This document shows, piece after piece, positions 20,870 to 30,900 of a stretch of 64,000 nt of DNA. Every line of letters begins with the position of its first letter. Positions within the stretch are counted from its first letter, which is position 1. Where the stretch lies: positions 3,658,001 to 3,722,000 of the forward strand of contig OY751495.1 of assembly GCA_963565915.1 (NCBI GenBank). The letters are read 5' to 3'. The notes under the pieces are model-generated. The model did not search any database. It saw nothing but the letters and a program-made list of their open reading frames with translations, and was not told the DNA's origin. The stretch is from Entoloma clypeatum (lineage: Eukaryota > Basidiomycota > Agaricomycetes > Agaricales > Entolomataceae). The translations under genes were made by a program, and so were the position numbers.

Positions 20870-20938
20870 ACAAAAAAGAGTACCTATATGGGAAAAAAGT
20901 AAAAATGTATTTAGAAGTATGTACTAAATATGGGGGGG

Positions 20939-21246
20939 TGTTGAAACTTTTCCATCACATAGATTAGATTAGATTAGATTACATCATGTGACCATAGACA
21001 TCTTCGATTACATACTTGTTTGGTTGGTACAAACAGTAGTACGGTATATAAGACCAGGAAACTGTCAATATCAACAAGTTGTCTCTTGACTCTTAACCAG
21101 CTTCATCGCTCTTACCAGCCTCAACCGCTCTCACCAGCCCCACCCTTCTCAACCAAGTAAGTGACTAGAACGGTAGAGTAGAGTACTTCCACTGTAGCTG
21201 TGTTGCTCAGTACATCTGCGGCTAGCGCCCAGGTGGAACTTCAACA
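20939..21246 (+). repeat. Copia 3' LTR (308 bp)
   Basis: Preceded by the polypurine tract tatgggggggtg. Differs from the 5' LTR at two sites only. Confidence 0.95.
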
Positions 21247-21481
21247 TGCATGACTAAGGCGACTGCGGAAGGCTATGTACAATGAGTAAGCTGACTGCGT
21301 GAAGCGAGTCAGCGCGGGAGCGAAGTATACTAAAGGGGATGACGAAGTAATGTAGTGAGTCAGACTGGGAATCGAAGGTTGCGAAAGTAGACATTAGACA
21401 TAGTAAGTTCGTAAGAGGGTGCCGAGTCTGGCCAATAAGTAAAAGATATGACATGGTCCTCATACCGTAGAGTCCGTAACA

Positions 21482-21830
21482 GCCGTTGGGCATGAGTCGG
21501 GACCGTTGGGCACAAAGGGATGCCGTTGGGCACAAAGAGACGCCATTGGGTGCAAAGGGATGCCGTTGGGCATGAAAGGTGGCCGTTGGGCAGAAGAGAG
21601 GGCCGTTGGGCATGAGTGGTGGCCGTTATGCACGAGTAGTGGCCATTGGGCGGATGTGGTGGCCAGGTGGAGTGGTGGTGGGGGATAAAAAAAGGGTGGG
21701 AAGGTTTTGCTGGCAGTTATGGTTCTACTTTCGGCGATTGCTGAGCATGCTCAGCATCAATGCCGAGCCATGCACGTCGTTGAAAATCGTGCCCTCAATG
21801 CCCAAACCGTGGCACCAAAACCCACAAAAA
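21482..21830 (+). repeat. Resumed minisatellite and post-array block of element D
   Basis: The array resumes after the duplicated gccgt and runs to about 21665. It is followed by the conserved block ggtggccaggtggagtgg...gataaaaaaa...cggcgattgctgag...caatgcccaaaccgtggca. The same block follows the arrays at 46620-46800 and 52890-53060. Confidence 0.8.
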
Positions 21831-21834
21831 TAAT

Positions 21835-22343
21835 TCTTACCTTATGTAGACATATCTAGAAACTCATAGGAAGTATATATAGAGTTATATACATGAGCTA
21901 TGGATGGTAGAAAGTTGGTGCTCCAAATTGATCCATCAAAACACAATGTAAATTGTGATGAACAGTGTGGCATGGTGTTTTCAAACACAAAAAACAACAT
22001 TTTCTAGCTTCCTCCTTTGCACAACATTTGTACTCTAAATATACTATACATATACTATTGAAACAGTGTATGTAAACCTATTCAGACCCTTCAAATAAAA
22101 TTAAAGGACTTGATGAGGTGAATATGAGCAAAATAGGTCAAAAATTTGACCAATTTTTTTTTGTTTCAGCTTTCGATTCTCCTCATTCAGGGGATCTCAC
22201 AGCACATTTGTTTTTCAAATTTGGCTCATTCATTAGGGAGATATAACACTTTTACTGAAATCTGCACATTTCATTATTTCTATCTTATCTGGACTTCTAA
22301 AAATTATACAAAGTGCTTCAGAAGGTGAATACATATCTATTTA
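21835..22343 (+). repeat. AT-rich middle segment of hAT-like family
   Basis: Collinear with 46805-47345 and 57929-58385, sharing phrases such as agcacatttgtttttcaaatttgg and gagatataacacttttactgaa. It ends abruptly at the TA target of the mariner at 22344. Confidence 0.8.
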
Positions 22344-23961
22344 CAGTGCCTCACAAAACTGATTCCATGTTTGTTGCTTTTTGAATACCTTCAAGATAAC
22401 TCTGCAAAGAATACCAATTGAATTAAACCTTTGGTATATAATTGAAAGCCCTACTTCAGGGCTTTCAGAATATAAAGGAATCATATGATTTAGATCAGAA
22501 TCCATGGAGATATGATTAAATTAAATCAGCAACTCATTGAATCAGTTTTGTGAGTACCTATGGCAATTATCAGAATCAAATGCTTCACTGGTTGTATGGT
22601 AACCAGTTGTCATGACTTACTGATGAAACTTGAATAGAACCCTGATGGGTTGTCAAGAAAAGTTGTATAAGAAGAATCCAACCTCAACAGCCTCCATAAT
22701 TAATCATGCACCCTATCTCCTCTTCCCACAAGGAAAACATTCTTTCTCTGGACTCCAATGGTCACTCCACTCATCATATTGCCTCTAACCTGGGTGTCAG
22801 CCAACCAACTGTCTCCAGAGTGCTTCAGAATCTTCTTCCTCATTACAATCTCTCTTCTGGTGGTCATCCATCCAAGCTTTCTCCCACCAACACACGAAAC
22901 ATACTTTCACAAATCACCTCAGGGAGAGCCTCCAAGGCTGTGCAGGCTACCAAACACATCAACACTGTCATCTCCAATCCTGTCTCCCCAGAAACTGTGA
23001 GAAGGGTTCTCAGAAAACATGAATTCAAGGCTGTAACAAGAAGAAAAGACCTTTCTTAAAGGCCATACATCGGAAGAGGCAGTTGGCATTTGCTATGAAG
23101 CACAGGGAATGGACAGTGGAGGACTGGAAGAGGGTCATTTGGTCAGATGAGACCAAAATCAACAGGTTTGGGTCAGATGGCAAGGAATGGGTCTGGAAAA
23201 AGAAGGGTGAGGGGCTTATTGAAAGAGAGGTTCAGGGCACAGTCAAGTTTGGGGGAGGAAATATTATGGTTTGGGATTGTATGGGTTGGGAAGGTGTGGG
23301 GAGACTTGCAGAGGTTGAGGGGAGGATAGATGCTGATCAGTATGTGCCCATTTTGGAGGACAATTTGCTGCCCAGCATGGAGGAGAGTGGAATCTCTGAA
23401 GAGGAGATCATTTTTCAGCAGGACAATGACCCCAAGCACACCTCCAAGAAGGCCAAAAAATGGATGGACAGCAAGAATATTGCTCTGCTGGATTGGCCTG
23501 CACAGTCCCCAGACCTCAATCCTATTGAACACCTCTGGGTTCATATTAAAAGGAAGTTGAATGAATATCCAACACCACCCAAGGGAGTCTGGGAGATTTG
23601 GGACAGAGCAGCAGAGGTGTGGAATAATATAGAGCCAGAAGTGTGTCAAAACCTGATAGAAAGTATGCCAAGAAGGGTAGAGGCAGTAATCAAAGCTAAG
23701 GGGGATAATACCAAGTACTAAAGTATAAAATACTGTATTTATTGTACATACTCACAAAACTGATTCAATGAGTCCCTGGAGTAATTTGATCATATATTGA
23801 TCATTTTTTATGGGAATTACATAATTATTGCAGATTCCAAGAGTCCTGAAGCAGGGCTTTTAACCAGGTACCAATACCTTCTTTTGATTGGCATTATTTG
23901 CAAAGTTATTTTGAAGGTATTCACAAAGTAGCAAACATTGAATCAGTTTTGTGAGGCACTG
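22344..23961 (+). mobile_element. Tc1/mariner element, copy 1 (1618 bp)
   Basis: The ends CAGTGCCTCACAAAACTGATTC and its inverse are flanked by TA (22342-22343 and 23962-23963). Each terminal region is about 220 bp and carries a second, inverted copy of the end motif (near 22535-22560 and 23742-23770), so each terminal region is itself palindromic. One DD34E transposase gene lies inside. Confidence 0.93.
22706..23721 (+). pseudogene. Tc1-like DD34E transposase, one frameshift
   Basis: The N-part (22706-23059) has a helix-turn-helix (SLDSNGHSTHHIASNLGVSQ...VSRVLQ) and a second HTH. The C-part (23083-23721) holds the catalytic triad: IWSDETKIN (D1), FQQDNDPKHTS (D2) and SPDLNPIEHLW (E) with exactly 34 residues between D2 and E. 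Compared with copy 2 a single base is missing in the A-rich run near 23030-23045, so the frame breaks after VTRRKD. Without that indel the protein would be about 340 residues. It cuts and pastes at TA sites. Confidence 0.93.
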
Positions 23962-23972
23962 TAGATTCGTGA

Positions 23973-24900
23973 AACAGCCTAATACCATGAATCCACCTGC
24001 TTCCTTCTTCCGAAACAATGGCAACCTTGGGCCTTATTTCCAACGTGCTCTTGGAGCCATCGATGGAAGCCACATTCACGCACACCCACATGGAGCCAAA
24101 CGACACCTATATCGAAACTAAAAGGGTTTCTTCTCTCACAACTGTCTTTTTACATGCACATGGGATCTTCTCTTTACATTTGGTTTAACTGGTTGGGAAG
24201 GATCGGCTTCGGACACAAAGATATATGCAAGTGCAGTTCACAAGCACGGACTCAGTATACCTGAGGGGTGGTACTATCTTGCGGATGCCGGATTTCCACA
24301 CTGCATGGAGCTTTTAATTCCGTTCAGTGGAACCCGCTATCATTTGGCAGAGTGGGGTCATGCCAATGCAAGGTATGTATCATTGGTCAATGATACTTTG
24401 GGTGATTTTTAGTGAAAAATAATGGTAGGCCTCGAACACCACAAGAACTGTTCAATCTACGACATGCCCAAGCCCAACGCATATTTGGTGCTTTCAAGAA
24501 GTGTTTCCGCATTCTTCACCTAGGATCTGAATTCTGCATGCAAATCCAAGCACGACTTCCAGCTGCTCTTGCTGCGATTCATAACTATATTCACATATAT
24601 GACCTCGAGGAAGAAGATTTACAAGGGTGCTCAGATGATCTTGATGATCAGTACGAACGTACTTTTGATACTCCAGGTCGACGGGATCTACCCAAAAATC
24701 TCATGACCGACAGCAATGATCCTGCACAAATTCGGCGTGCAGGAATTGCACAAGCAATGTGGCAAGACTATCAAAGAATTCTCCAGGAGCAAGCAGAGAT
24801 CGACAACTATCTTTATGATGATGATGAAGACGACGACGATGAAGAACAAGAATATGGAGACTCAGACGAAGATGACGGGTATGGTGAGGATGACGAATAA
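23973..24900 (+). pseudogene. PIF/Harbinger DDE transposase, truncated and mutated
   Basis: The visible core is FQRALGAIDGSHIHAHPHGA (first D), KGFFSHNCLFTC, LTGWEGSASD, YYLADAGFPH (second D), then after a short break RTPQELFNLRHAQAQRIFGAFKK and an acidic tail. The third acidic residue, expected in an ERxFG block, appears as QRIFG, and the few residues before it are missing. There is a TAA after HLYRN, and the first ~150 residues are absent. The stretch 24373-24412 (GTATGT...TTTTAG) could be an intron, but the frames do not join cleanly. Inactive. Confidence 0.82.
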
Positions 24901-25047
24901 TGTGAACATGGTGTGGAAGGGAATTTCGACGATACAAATGTTGTCCGTACATAGGAATTGAAAGCTACATATGTTGAAGTACAGAGTGATCAAAAATACA
25001 AAGAGAGGAAGAGTTGTCGACGATACAGATATAAACTCACAGCTGAT
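24901..25047. other. Spacer between convergent Harbinger genes
   Basis: About 150 bp between the transposase stop and the Myb stop. Nothing recognisable apart from AT-rich sequence. Confidence 0.5.
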
Positions 25048-26839
25048 TTACTCAAGCATTTTGTCCACATTTATGCCTGCCTGACGAAGCTCATGCAGCA
25101 CAAACTCCTGCCGATACTCCGGCTCCGAAGGTTCATACATCTTTGCCTTCACCTAATTTTTCTCTTTGCTAAAGAACGACATCGCAGCAACGACAATCGT
25201 GCGGGGAAAGCCCTCCTTGTTCTGCTGAAGAATTGTGCTGATATGGACAGGTGCAGGCAGAGGAGTGGGAGGAGGAGCAAAAGCGATGGATGCTGTCTCC
25301 TGGAGACGATCAACGGCATAGCGAATATCATTGCCGACCATGTGGGCCAGCGCAGTCTGTTATGGTTGACAAACCCATGCAATGCTTAGGCAGAGAGGCT
25401 TAAGTAGCAAAGGTGGATACCAAGGTGATTGCTAGATCTGGGGAATACATGCAATGTATCTACCCTATATATACTAGAAGGTCGAGTCATCTAGATGACT
25501 CTAGAGCGGTTCCGGTCTGACTCCAGAAGCGGACCCGGAGTAGGTGTCTATGGTAACTGCTGCGGCGTGAGTCAGAGTATCTAAGTATAGTCCAATAAGT
25601 AACACGATGTCAAGGATGTGTGAGAGTAACCATCTAGATATGGTAATGATGACCATACTGTAGTGAGTAAGTGGAGGCCGGGGCCCAAATGATGTAAAAG
25701 TAAATAGTAAGCATGAAACCAATAGATAAGATGAAACTGGCCATTAATCAGATAAGGCCTCTATGTCTTGTATCTTGTCCGAGCGATCAATGCCATGGAT
25801 AGCGAATCCATAACACAGTCTCACTCATCTTCCCTGGTCCCCTTGACCGATCACTATTCGAGTGAGAACCCATGGATCGGGGCTGGTTGGAAGGTCGTTG
25901 CATGTAGGGTTGATGATGTGCTGCAGGCCCAGCTGAGTGGCCGCGCGCACCACGAGAAGACAGTGGTGGGGTTTGAACAGACAATGTAGATGGAGTAAGC
26001 GAGGAGCCTGTTGGCTGAGAAAGACTAGCAACGGATGGAAGATCTTCATCATCATTGACATCCATGCCAACATCGCCATCGTCGTTATCGATGGCTTTCT
26101 GCAGATCATGCACAGCCACTGCTGTCAATGAGGTGGCAACTGTGCGATCAGATTCAGAGGGCAACGACGATGAGGGAGGGGGCTGAGCACTTGGGCCAGC
26201 ATGATGGTTGTCGATGAGAGTAGTGGCCGGTTGAACACTAGCTGTGGGGGCAGAGGAGCCTTCGAAAGCGTGCTCGCCGGAAGCAAATGAAATGTCGCCA
26301 AATTCGTGGAAAGCATGCCAATATGGCCATTCCTCGGTAACGGCATTTGTTAACATCACCCCAGCCTGCAGAACATGAATAAAAACAACTGATTGATGCT
26401 GATTATGACTTACGTGGTGATTGACTTTGCAGAATTGATCAAACACCTGCCTCATAGTGTCGTCCTGCAAAGTGGGGCACCCAGTCTCCCAGTCGAACGC
26501 ATCGCTCCTGATCCCAGAAGAACTTGGCCAGTGGCGTAGGGAGCTGTAGTTGCCTCGGAGCTGGATGGTAGTGACAATGACTCAGATACGCTCCAGACAA
26601 TAAGCAGCACTCACTTTATTCCAACGTGAACCAACATTTGCGGCGGTCTTCAGGCCTCCAGCCTGCTCAAACTCGCTGTTGAGTTTTTCCGCAACTTGGG
26701 TGAATTCGGGCTTCTTGAAGTTTGCAGAACCAGCATCCGCGCTACTCTTGGCAGCAGTCAGGAGCTGAATCATGCGCAGGTCCTGGTCCTTATCCCATCG
26801 GGTGTTTGGTCCCTGCTTTGTTTTGGCTGGCTGAGACAT
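25048..26839 (-). pseudogene. Harbinger Myb/SANT-like DNA-binding protein, cut by solo LTR
   Basis: Starts at ATG 26839. Exon 1 (to 26615) carries TRWDKDQDLRMIQLLTAAKS and FKKPEFTQVAEKLNSEFEQ with KTAANVGSRWNK, a fungal Myb/SANT-like domain. Intron 1 is 26614-26561 (GTGAGT...CCAG, 54 bp); exon 2 26560-26414; intron 2 26413-26366 (GTAAGT...CTGCAG, 48 bp); exon 3 onward has WPYWHAFHEFGDI, a low-complexity linker with an acidic patch, and reaches the LTR inserted at 25820-25358. Beyond it, in frame, come MVGNDIRYAVDRLQETAS and MYEPSEPEYRQEFVLHEL to the stop at 25048-25050. One TAG is present after SFFSKEKN. Such proteins guide the transposase to DNA. Confidence 0.85.
25358..25815 (-). repeat. 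Solo LTR (458 bp) in the Harbinger Myb gene
   Basis: TGTTATGG...CATAACA ends, flanked by a perfect 5-bp duplication cagtc (25353-25357 and 25816-25820). It shares its first bases with the chromovirus LTRs but diverges soon, so it is a different subfamily. Removing it restores the Myb reading frame across the junction. Confidence 0.9.
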
Positions 26840-27000
26840 AGTGAGGTGTAAGGCAAGGCTACAGTACAAAAGAACAGCAAGAGACGTTGTCAGATGAAGG
26901 CGCTTGAAAGCCTTCAGGCGTTGATCCTGATTATCGATAATCATGGTGGGTGAAAATGAGTGGATGCCACAAACTCCGCCATTGATCACTCGGTGCTTTC

Positions 27001-27901
27001 CGGCGGCCCCGACGGCACAGAGTTGTAAAGCGTGAAAATATTTGGTTCAAATGTTGGCTGAACACACTCTAATCAACCTGGACTGGTTGTTTTGTTGCGC
27101 AATTATCTTGCCATTGCGGAAATTTCTCCGGCAACTCCATGCGATCAAACCAAGTAAGTCACCAGGCGCCCCTCATCTAGTATTTACGCTTATTTTCCAT
27201 ACATTGCTTCCATCTCGTTGTAGTACGAACGATCATGCAGTCTGCCAATGGGGTGTTTGTTGTTCATTCATCAATCGCTGCTACCACGATCAGCTAAAGG
27301 GGGTGGCCAGATTGGGGAAGAGGGGCGGCGTTTTCGCTCAGTCTGATACCATTAGCATACCATCCTCGTTGGAAGCCGACATCGACAGAAGCGTAATCCA
27401 GCTGAGGTGCGCAGACCGTAGGCTGTTCCCTCGCGTGACCCCATGGCTTTCACGACGGAGGCACCAGAACCCCGGAAAGGCGAAGGTCTCAATCCGAACG
27501 TCAGGTCAGATTCTAACACGTGCGCAGCCTTCTTAATAGCGCTGACAGCCGATCAAGCTTTCAAACCTTCTTTTCCAAGCTTCAGCAGAAGGTCTGCTGC
27601 TGATCCATCCAATCCAACTTCCGCCCTCCATACATCGCCGAGCCAGTGTATGACTTGTTCGCAGATATTCAACGACGGCGATTAACGATCCAAGAAATTG
27701 AAATTGTCGCTTTCTCAAAGTTACTTCTTTCTATCAGAGCCTTCCGAAGTCTGTCAGACGGACGTGATGCGGCGATAGCTTATTGACGGATTCTTAGGGT
27801 CCCCTGATGTCTTATGGGCCAATCATTTACTTGCTATATAGACCACCAGCCCATCCAAAGGATATCGATCTTCACTGACCTTTTCAGTACCTCCACCCAC
27901 T
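27001..27901 (+). promoter_or_regulatory. Upstream region of the Ppo gene
   Basis: No convincing gene; the ORF at 27042-27536 lacks a recognisable motif. A CCAAT box (27819-27823) and a TATA box (tatata, 27835-27840) sit 82 and 66 bp before the ATG at 27902, with pyrimidine-rich sequence between TATA and ATG, as in many basidiomycete promoters. Confidence 0.6.
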
Positions 27902-30900
27902 ATGGCTGATATTACTCTCGGCGGCGCCGTCTCTATGGCTGCCGATGCGGTCTACCTCGCCAATCGCCCTCTCCCCGATGCACCAACTGGCTACTATGAC
28001 TGGCAAATCAACTCTGATCCTGCTGAAAATCGCGAGGGTCATTCCATCGTCACCAACATTTTGACGAGGGTGAGTTGCTTGACCCTCGATGACATTTTTT
28101 ACTTACTATCACCACCAGGCGGGAGCCTTCAAGGCTAAGGGAGGGATCAACCCCAATCCCAGTCACGTCGTTAGTGCAATCAGATCGCCTCGCCCCGCCA
28201 GATCTCTGATCATCTTGTAGACGGCTTTCCTCGACGCCGTCCAGAATCCAACGGCGGTGGACGATCGCAAGGGCGCGGTTAGTCTGCTTCGTTTCTTCAG
28301 TAACTCCTAATACCGACTATGGTTATCGTTATACCAGTTCCCCACAGGGCTCGGTCTCCTCGCAAAGCTGGACCCCCACAGCGATCTCTCCAACAAGCTC
28401 AACAACGTCGTCATCAATACCCTCTACAACACCGTCCCACATCCAGTGGCGTCACACCTGGGACCCGAGCATAGTTTCCGACATGCGGATGGAGGAACGA
28501 ATAACTTGCAGAATCCCGATTGTGGACGAGCAGGCACCCCGTACGCGCGCAGCGTCCAGGGGAGGGCTGGTCTGCCTAGAACCTCCCTTCCTGACGCAGG
28601 GCTTGTCTTTGACACTGTTTTGAAAAGGAAAGGTGTAAGTGGTTTGCTGTTACATCCATTTTGTGATATGTTGATCGCGTGTGTAGATCCGGAACCACTC
28701 GGGTGGGATGTCGAGTTTGATCTTTGCTTATGCATCGATCGTGACGCATTCGCTCTTCCGTACCGACCACAAGAACATACACATCAACAACGCGAGCTCG
28801 TACCTTGATCTCAGTCCACTCTATGGCGACAGTAAGTATACATTCTCTCGTCACGAAATGTCTGAGGTTCGCCTTTTTCGTAGATCAAGCAGCTCAAGAC
28901 AAGGTGCGCGACAAGGCAGCGGGTCGTGGACTGCTATACCCCGATGCGTTCTCTGAAGAGCGGTTACTGTTCTTGCCCGCGGCGACTAGCGTCCTTCTCG
29001 TGTTGTTCAGTCGTAACCATAACGTAAGCTCCTTTTGCGCTAATTCGACGCCGTCTCTAATGATCGCATGATTCCCAGTACATCGCAGAGAAAATATTCA
29101 AGATCAACGAGCGGAAAAGGTGGTCCGACCCACCCCCAACTGATGAAGCGAAACGTGCGCTTCAGGACGAAGAGATTTTCCAAACCGCCAAACTCGTCAA
29201 GTGAGCGATTTTTTTTTTCTCTCATCCGTCTTGCTTGACTTGCTCCGACGAATCAGCTGTGGTCACTTCATGAGCGCCATCATGGGAGATTACGTCGCAG
29301 GCTTCCTCGGGGCATCGGAAGGATGTAACTGGAATATGCAAGCATTTGACGTTCGTGCCATTTGATACCTTCGTCCCCGATCTCCATTCTAAATTCTTGT
29401 CACAGAGGATCAACACCAAAGAACTGCAAGTCGAACGTGGTCAAGGCAACCACGTCAGCGTCGAGTTCAACGTTCTTTACCGCGTATGTCATTTCGATTC
29501 CATCGTGGGCGAATGCTGAATGCTACTGTTCAGTGGCACGCAACAACTTCCGTCCCCGATGAGAAATGGACCGAAGACGTTTTCAACAGCGCTTTTGGGG
29601 GGAAGCCGTTCGATCAGGTAACATTACCGTTTTGTACGGGATCAATGGGGGGAGAACTGATTGTCCCCTAGTTGAGTCTTCAAGACATATCTACGATCTC
29701 CAAGGTCTTCGATGCGGTGGATCCCAATCCTGCGCAGCGCACTTTTGCAGGGTGGATACATTCTACTTGCCTTTTGGACCCCCTTTGCTGACGAGCGTTT
29801 AGACTGAAGCGTGGCAGCGACGGCAAATTCTCGGATGACGACCTCGCGCGTATCTTGCATGCCGCGACCGAGAATCCCGCTGGAGCTTTCCGTGGCCGTG
29901 GGACGCCAGCTGTGTTGCGTCTGGTTGAAATCATGGGCATCGAGCAGGCGCGCTCTTGGGGTGTGTGCACGATGAATGAGTTCAGGAAGTTTTTGGGTCT
30001 TAAACGTTCGTTTTTCTTATCCTCCACAACCTTGAAAAAAACGTCTCCAGCTGATGGCCGGATCAGAGTTTGAGAGCTTTGAGGAGTGGAATCCTGACTC
30101 CGAGATCGCCGTAAGTTGTTTCTTCTCATCTCGACTCACTGAATGTTTATGCATGGCCATAGGATGCTGCACGCCGCCTGTACGGACACATCGATAACTT
30201 GGAGTTATATGTGTGTCCCGTGAATGTACTAACTCGACAAGACTGTACTCATTTCACTATAGACTGGTCTTCAAGCTGAGTCGACGATGCCGCTGCAAGA
30301 TGGCTCGCGCTTCGCTTGCGGTTATACGGTATGCCTTCCCTGGATTCAAGGGAATGATATCACTTACTTGCTTACCATTGGGTAGACGACTCGTGGTGTC
30401 CTTGGTGATGCTATTGCTCTCGTTCGTGGAGATAGGTTCTATACCACCGACTTTACGCGTGAGTGTGTATATATTTCCACTCATGTCTATGGCCTGACCC
30501 CTGACAATAGCCGCCAATCTCACGACGTGGGGTTTCTACGACTGCCAGCGCGATATGGAAAATGGAGGATTTGGTGGACAAAGTATGACCATCTCCCCGT
30601 TTTATCTACTCGTCATCCTCAGTCCTCTATTCCAGTTCCCAAACTCTTGCTCCGTCACCTCCCACGACACTACCCATGGGTTTGTACTTGTCGTCCCTTC
30701 ATCAGTGAACGTAACTCCTGAACGTTTCCTCTCAACAGAACTCGGTCTATGCCCTCTTCCCATTCTTCACGCCCACGCACATGAAAGATAGTTTAACGCG
30801 TCAAGGACTGGTCAAGAAGTACACTTTCGATCACCCCGTTGCCGGTCGTATCCCCAAGATCCTCAACACCTTCACTGGGATCAAAACGGTATTCACCGAA

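Larger units (their letters stand above)
8842..21246 (+). mobile_element. Copia retrotransposon (full-length, with nested Gypsy)
   Basis: Two 308-bp LTRs (8842-9149 and 20939-21246) differ at only two sites. Between them lie a tRNA half-molecule primer site, gag, protease, integrase, RT, RNase H and a polypurine tract (tatgggggggtg before 20939), all on the plus strand. A Gypsy element at 11151-17705 interrupts the protease-integrase linker. The target site copies read cacat (8837-8841) and tgcat (21247-21251). Uninserted LTR copies read cgcat here, so each copy has lost the CpG in a different way. Without the Gypsy the element is about 5.85 kb. Confidence 0.93.
8671..21481 (-). mobile_element. 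Solo LTR of the chromovirus family, split by a Copia insertion
   Basis: The LTR segments 8671-8841 and 21247-21481 join into one LTR of about 400 bp, TGTTATGC...GTAACA on the plus strand, that is TGTTAC...CATAACA on the minus strand. It is most similar to the 5' LTR at 61531-61934. It is flanked by a perfect 5-bp duplication, gccgt at 8666-8670 and 21482-21486, which shows a clean insertion into the minisatellite array. Only one LTR is present, so it arose by LTR-LTR recombination before, or without, the Copia insertion that now splits it. Confidence 0.85.
7892..22343. mobile_element. hAT-like minisatellite-bearing element D, split by nested LTR elements
   Basis: The left end TAGTGTTTAAAGGTCC matches the left end of the element at 45872. 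It is followed by the paired ggtct/agacc zone (7900-8070) and the GGCCGTTGGGCATGAGT array (8150-8670). The array is interrupted at 8671 by an LTR and resumes at 21482 after a 5-bp duplication (gccgt). The post-array block (21660-21830) and AT-rich middle (21835-22343) are collinear with 46620-47340. At 22343 the element stops at a mariner insertion, and what follows the mariner is Harbinger sequence, so the right half is missing. No transposase is encoded. Confidence 0.75.
23964..27000. mobile_element. PIF/Harbinger element (partial), with transposase and Myb gene
   Basis: A plus-strand DDE transposase (23973-24900) and a minus-strand Myb/SANT gene (25048-26839) converge, the usual two-gene layout of PIF/Harbinger elements. 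The left part is missing because the sequence joins the mariner at 23963. The right end is not identified. A solo LTR is inserted in the Myb gene. Confidence 0.8.

Noticed and set aside
27042..27536. A 164-codon plus-strand ORF upstream of the Ppo gene
   Set aside because: Starts at a non-standard codon region, has no motif and overlaps the expected promoter.
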